Positions 51,160-54,597 of a stretch of 54,597 nucleotides of DNA are shown piece by piece. The DNA comes from Synergistales bacterium (GTDB lineage: Bacteria; Synergistota; Synergistia; Synergistales; Aminiphilaceae). The position numbers were made by a program, and so were the translations under genes. The notes under the pieces are model-generated. The model made no database searches. It was not told the origin of the DNA and saw nothing but the letters and a program-made list of their open reading frames with translations. The DNA is taken from contig JAIPGA010000007.1 of NCBI GenBank assembly GCA_021736445.1, forward strand, positions 1 to 54,597, in the 5' to 3' direction. Position 1 is the first letter of the stretch. The number at the start of each line of letters is the position of its first letter.

Positions 51160-52559
51160 GGCCTGCAATACCTCCCGAACAGGGTCACAATCTCCTTGTA
51201 GTCCGTGCTTTCCGGCGGGGCCTCCACCACCTGTTCCCAGAGTTCCGCCAGGAAAGAAGGGGGATACCAGTGGGCGAGCATGGCGCCCAGCTTGTTGTAG
51301 AGTTCGTTGTCGTCCACGGGGTTCTCCGGCTCTCCCTTCGCCACGGGGATCGCTTTTTGAAAACGTCTGCCGTCACGGAGGACGACGTCGATCCTCGCTC
51401 CCCGTTCTTCCGGATACCGGGCGTCCATCTCCGCGTCGATGCGGATCTCTACTTTTTCCGCCACCGCCTGAAGCCACGGATCTGCGAGCGTAGCCTCTCC
51501 GTAGTCGGAGAGGGTGACATTCCCCCGGTCGAAGGCGAGGGCCACCGAAAAGGGGAGGCTGAACATGGCCTGCTCGTAGCTCTGGGGGCAGTGGATATGT
51601 CCCACCTCCGCGGCTCCGAGACTGTAGGTCCATACGGTCACGCCTGCGATATCCTCCAGGGTTGGTTGCAGTTCCCTGTAGGCCTCTCTGGCAAGATCGA
51701 TGGTGGCGTGGCAGTGCCTGCAGGTGGGGTAGAGTTTGGTGTAGGTCTGGAGGATCTCCCACCGCTCGCCCAGTTCGCCGACCAGGGCGGACTCGCTGTA
51801 TTCGCTTCCCGACATGGCCTTGAGCCACCCATGTTCCCCCTCGAAGAGGGAGCGGGGGCTCCCCGCGCCGCGGCGGGCCAGCTCCGCCGCCAGGATTCCC
51901 GACTGGGCGGACCGTCCCGGCTGAAGCGGCTTGGATGAGGGGTGGTCGTGGAGCATCTCCTGGAGACCGGCGCTCTGCAGTCCGCCGAAGGAGATGGCGA
52001 AGGCGGTCCGTTCCGCGTCCAGCCCGGCGATGGATGCGGCGGCGGCCGCCGCGCCGAGGCTCCCGCAGGTGCCTGTGGAGTGGAATCCCCGCCGGAGGTG
52101 GGAGGGGTTGATCGCCCTGGCCGCCCGGAGCATCACCTCGTAGCCTGTGACGATGGCCCCAAGGATCTCCGGGAATGCGGCGCTGTCCCGCTCGCCCGCC
52201 GCCAGGGCCGCAGGGCATACCGCGACGGCAGGATGGCTGGTGCCCCACCGGTGTCCGTCGTCCAGTTCGATGGCGTGCCCCATGACCCCCATTCCCAGGG
52301 CGGCGTTGCCGGCGGGCAGCAGGACATCCTCGCCGAGCAGGGTGGCTTCGGGGCGGCCGCCCTGCTCGATGAGCCAGGGGTTGAGCACCCTGGCCAGCGG
52401 GCCTTCCCGATATCCCACAGCCAGCTCACTCAGGAAGTCCACCAGAACACGACGGGCTTTCCGCCGAACCTCTTCCGGAAACGACAGATAGCTTCTTCCC
52501 TCGAAATACCCTGCCAATCGCTGCAGATAGAAGGGGGCCCGAGTCTCGGTCGCTGTCAT
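51156..52559 (-). CDS. MmgE/PrpD family protein, paralogue 3
   Basis: A 467-residue MmgE/PrpD protein. Motifs are IELDDGHRWGTSHPAVAVCP near residue 95, GFHSTGTCGSLGAAAAAASIAGL near 152 and TKLYPTCRHCHATIDLARE near 275. The key histidines are kept, but HPA replaces HPG. It lies between the AtuA-like gene (11 bases) and DUF4387 (4-base overlap), so it may act with that pair. The ATG has AAGGGA about 8 bases upstream. Dehydratase, decarboxylase and epimerase roles are all possible. Confidence 0.9.
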   Translation of the reverse strand: MTATETRAPFYLQRLAGYFEGRSYLSFPEEVRRKARRVLVDFLSELAVGYREGPLARVLNPWLIEQGGRPEATLLGEDVLLPAGNAALGMGVMGHAIELDDGHRWGTSHPAVAVCPAALAAGERDSAAFPEILGAIVTGYEVMLRAARAINPSHLRRGFHSTGTCGSLGAAAAAASIAGLDAERTAFAISFGGLQSAGLQEMLHDHPSSKPLQPGRSAQSGILAAELARRGAGSPRSLFEGEHGWLKAMSGSEYSESALVGELGERWEILQTYTKLYPTCRHCHATIDLAREAYRELQPTLEDIAGVTVWTYSLGAAEVGHIHCPQSYEQAMFSLPFSVALAFDRGNVTLSDYGEATLADPWLQAVAEKVEIRIDAEMDARYPEERGARIDVVLRDGRRFQKAIPVAKGEPENPVDDNELYNKLGAMLAHWYPPSFLAELWEQVVEAPPESTDYKEIVTLFGRYCRP

Positions 52560-52570
52560 GATGGATTCCC

Positions 52571-53956
52571 TTACCCGTTCACCGTCTCGAAGGTGTAGCG
52601 GAAGATCTCGCTGTCCAGGGGGTTTTCCAGAGTGAGCAGATGGTCCACTGTCCACCTGTAGCACTTGTTCCTGGGATAGAGCGGCTCGTCGGTGATCAGC
52701 CCCACCGATCCGCCGGAGGAATTCATCTGGCCGGGGTAGCTCATGTAGAAGAGCCGGAACTTGGCACACTTTGCCACCGATGTGGCCAGCTCCTCGTCCA
52801 TGGAGATCACCTCGATCACCACGGCGGCCTCGTGGCTTTCCGTCCGTTCCACCGGTTCGAGATCTTTCATGATGGCGTTTTTCCCGTAGACATGGAGGAA
52901 GAGCTCGTACTGACCTTCCCTTTCGGCGCCGATGATCTGCGAGACCTTGGTGCGGGTGTCCGCGAGGATCCCATCGAGGTTGGCAATGGCCCGGGTGTCC
53001 CGTATGCCTACGAGGTGGTAGACCCGGGATCCCACCAGGCCGGCCCCTTCCAGCTTGACCTTGTAGCTCCCGTCTTCGGAGGGGACAAAGACGCTGTCGT
53101 AGACCCCGGTGATACGGTCTGTCTCGGCGACATACCGGGTTCCGTGCATGTCCAGCGTTCCGCCGGGGGCGCCCTGGATGAACGGGTCGGTCCGTTCGTA
53201 CATGGAGTGGGCGGCCACGCTGTGCGGGGTGGCCCGTTGCCGGGGATGCATGGGTTCGATGGTGAAATGGTCTTCTTTGACTGTAGCGATAACGGACTCC
53301 TTGACCATCTGGGGCCAACAGACCAGGGAGGCGCACTCCGCTGCCTTGCCCATGTGGAGGCTGATGCCTCGGGGGAAGCCCCTGTAGATCGGATAGGCCG
53401 CCAGGACCGCATCATCGCAGGCCCGTCCGGCGATTACGACATCCGCCCCCTGTTCGAGGGCGTGGATGATCTGCTCGACACCCATGCTTGCTGTCATGTT
53501 GCTGGTGCTGTCCAGCACCTCGTCGGTGAGCTCGTAGTCGGCACCCAGAGGCTCCGTTTTGCCCTGGTACATCCGTTTCCGAATGGCCTCGATATCCACC
53601 TGGGAGTAGATGCAGGCCATGGTAAAGGGTGCCAGCTTATGTTCTTCGGCGATCTCCCGGATCAATCCGGCGTAGAGATCCACACCTCTGTCCGTCCCCG
53701 TGGTGCTGCAGGATCCGACGATGAAGGGGACGTTCTTTTTCCGGCTCTCGATCAAGGAAACCTTGAGATCGTGACGCTCCCATTCGATGGGGTTATGCGC
53801 CATATCGGCGCCGAGGAAGGTCGGTCCGGCATCGGCCGTACCGGCGTCTGCCGCGAAACAGTCGATATCGTGCTGCACGCCTTTGTAGAATGATTTCTCC
53901 TCGATGATGTTATCTCCGAGGTTCCCTGTAGAAACAAGAAGCGAGATCTTGTCCAT
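52571..53956 (-). CDS. Acyclic terpene utilization AtuA-like protein (DUF1446)
   Basis: A 461-residue DUF1446 protein. SLLVSTGNLGDNIIEEKSFYKG opens it; PFIVGSCSTTGTDRGVDLY near residue 75, GVEQIIHALEQGADVVIAGRACDDAVLAAYPIYRG near 160-195 and FPRGISLHMGKAAECASLVC near 195-215 are conserved family blocks. It matches the AtuA core without the C-terminal extension, which is supplied separately by the DUF4387 gene. AtuA is required for citronellol/geraniol use in Pseudomonas, but its reaction is unknown; most homologues lie in unrelated catabolic clusters. It is the first gene of the operon, 66 bases after the predicted transcription start near 54015. The ATG has AAGGGGG upstream. Confidence 0.88.
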   Translation of the reverse strand: MDKISLLVSTGNLGDNIIEEKSFYKGVQHDIDCFAADAGTADAGPTFLGADMAHNPIEWERHDLKVSLIESRKKNVPFIVGSCSTTGTDRGVDLYAGLIREIAEEHKLAPFTMACIYSQVDIEAIRKRMYQGKTEPLGADYELTDEVLDSTSNMTASMGVEQIIHALEQGADVVIAGRACDDAVLAAYPIYRGFPRGISLHMGKAAECASLVCWPQMVKESVIATVKEDHFTIEPMHPRQRATPHSVAAHSMYERTDPFIQGAPGGTLDMHGTRYVAETDRITGVYDSVFVPSEDGSYKVKLEGAGLVGSRVYHLVGIRDTRAIANLDGILADTRTKVSQIIGAEREGQYELFLHVYGKNAIMKDLEPVERTESHEAAVVIEVISMDEELATSVAKCAKFRLFYMSYPGQMNSSGGSVGLITDEPLYPRNKCYRWTVDHLLTLENPLDSEIFRYTFETVNG

Positions 53957-53988
53957 CTTCTATGCCCCCTTGCTGCGGAATCCATGTC

Positions 53989-54012
53989 AAAACGGAAGTC
54001 CATTTCCGTTTT
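53989..54012. promoter_or_regulatory. Palindromic operator candidate at the operon start
   Basis: A perfect 9-base inverted repeat (53989-53997 and 54004-54012) with a 6-base centre lies just inside the predicted transcription start of the minus-strand operon. A partial copy (CGGAAGTCC-x-TTTCC) recurs at about 54219-54233. Confidence 0.6.
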
Positions 54013-54021
54013 CTGGAAACG

Positions 54022-54050
54022 AATGTACATCGCTTTTCGTGGGCTGTCAA
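54022..54050 (-). promoter_or_regulatory. Sigma-70 promoter of the AtuA/PrpD/LeuCD/TAXI operon
   Basis: On the minus strand, TTGACA (54050-54045), a 17-base spacer and TACATT (54027-54022) form a near-consensus promoter, giving a start near 54015. Confidence 0.8.
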
Positions 54051-54355
54051 GGGTTTTCCGAAGAAAAATCGCGCTTCGTTTGCCCCGATCGCCATTTTTT
54101 TATTAAATCCACTTCAAAATGGGCTCTTTTTGGTTGTTCGGGTGGTTTTTCTTTTGGTGAGTAGCAGATTGCAGGAAAAGCCGAAATGGGTGCTGCATGA
54201 GGGGTGTGCCTTGCATTTCGGAAGTCCGTTTCCTTGTTTTGGCTGTTCAAACCGTTGGGAATCGGGTACACTACCTCCATTGATTGGAGGCTCTGCAGCG
54301 AGCATCCTTTCTGCCTGTCATGCCCACAACGAATTCGTATAACGGAGGAAGACCG
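54051..54355. other. AT-rich divergent intergenic region
   Basis: No gene is visible in these 305 bases. They hold an 8-base inverted repeat (54181-54188 with 54214-54221), the second CGGAAGTCC-type motif (about 54219-54233) and a 6-bp hairpin near 54276-54290. The plus-strand promoter for the next gene is not clear. Confidence 0.5.
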
Positions 54356-54597
54356 ATGAAACAGAGCTATCCGCCGACGCAGGTGGAGATCCTGCGGGTT
54401 CTCTACTTCTCCGAAAGCTCCCAGAACGCCGTAGACCTCCAGAACACCCTGGCCATGCGGGACATGCCCCTTGACCCGAGGACAGTCCGCTATCACCTCT
54501 CAAGTCTTGAGGAGTTGGGCCTTATCGAACGCTCCGGCAAACGAAGGGTGGAGCTGACGGAGAAGGGGATCGAAGAGGCCAAGATGCTCTTTGTCTT
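54356..54597 (+). CDS. Winged-helix transcriptional regulator, 5' part
   Basis: The first 80 codons of a regulator cut by the window end. QVEILRVLYFSESSQNAVDLQNTL, then DPRTVRYHLSSLEELGLIERSGKRRVELTEKGIEEAK, form a winged helix of the NrpR/RNase R (HTH_12-like) kind with a clear recognition helix. The same fold opens the FCD regulator at 20704-21456, so a C-terminal FCD or NrpR-type ligand domain may follow beyond the window. It diverges from the long minus-strand operon, and the palindromes between them are probable binding sites. The ATG has GGAGGA about 6 bases upstream. Confidence 0.8.
   Translation, partial: MKQSYPPTQVEILRVLYFSESSQNAVDLQNTLAMRDMPLDPRTVRYHLSSLEELGLIERSGKRRVELTEKGIEEAKMLFV

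Overview
The window is GC-rich and gene-dense, with short gaps, ATGA/TGATG overlaps and strong Shine-Dalgarno (SD) sequences. The gene set suggests an anaerobic, amino-acid and organic-acid fermenting bacterium: dipeptidase, glutaminase, threonine dehydrogenase with ketobutyrate-CoA ligase, an EtfAB-linked 2-hydroxyacid dehydrogenase, two TRAP transporters of different classes, and TonB energy transduction (hence a probable outer membrane). Synergistota is my best guess, but it rests on gene content only and no marker gene is present.

Left part (1-25.7 kb). A cut-off M20 dipeptidase with an RDD membrane protein is followed by a minus-strand pair (membrane histidine kinase, nucleoside hydrolase), an AIR-synthase-related protein and a short NlpC/P60 remnant. 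A secreted protein of 2616 residues then fills 5.5-13.4 kb; its core is two consecutive arrays of six beta-sandwich-like repeats each. Next come a patatin, an isochorismatase-like hydrolase, Hsp20 (lying wholly antisense inside the 3' end of another ORF), and an operon of a B3/4 protein, a phospholipase D-VTT fusion and an EEP hydrolase. An FCD regulator with an unusual DNA-binding domain, a TolQ/TolR/TonB operon, and a niaR-niaP pair with a 15+15 bp dyad at its promoter close this part.

Middle (25.7-41.5 kb). There is an osmoprotectant-type ABC importer without an ATPase gene, and the tdh-kbl threonine degradation pair. A decayed type III restriction-modification locus follows (end of mod, intact rhuM, start of res), with a deleted IS21-family element exactly abutting the mod stump. 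Glutaminase comes next. A 2-hydroxyacid module then has etfB-etfA-glcD on the minus strand, diverging from a GntR/FCD regulator that is followed by a DctP-DctQ-DctM TRAP transporter.

Right part (41.5-54.6 kb). Eleven minus-strand genes probably form one long operon: AtuA-like, MmgE/PrpD, DUF4387, MmgE/PrpD, MmgE/PrpD, LeuC-like, LeuD-like, TAXI binding protein, TAXI fused permease, a small secreted Ig-like protein and a PrpB-like C-C lyase. A TTGACA-17-TACATT promoter lies upstream, with a palindrome at its predicted transcription start. A partial winged-helix gene diverges from it. The set reads as uptake of a branched di- or tricarboxylate, dehydration/rehydration through aconitate-like intermediates, and cleavage to pyruvate plus a second acid. 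The substrate is unknown. This is the best candidate in the window for an undescribed system.

I found no rRNA, tRNA or CRISPR array.
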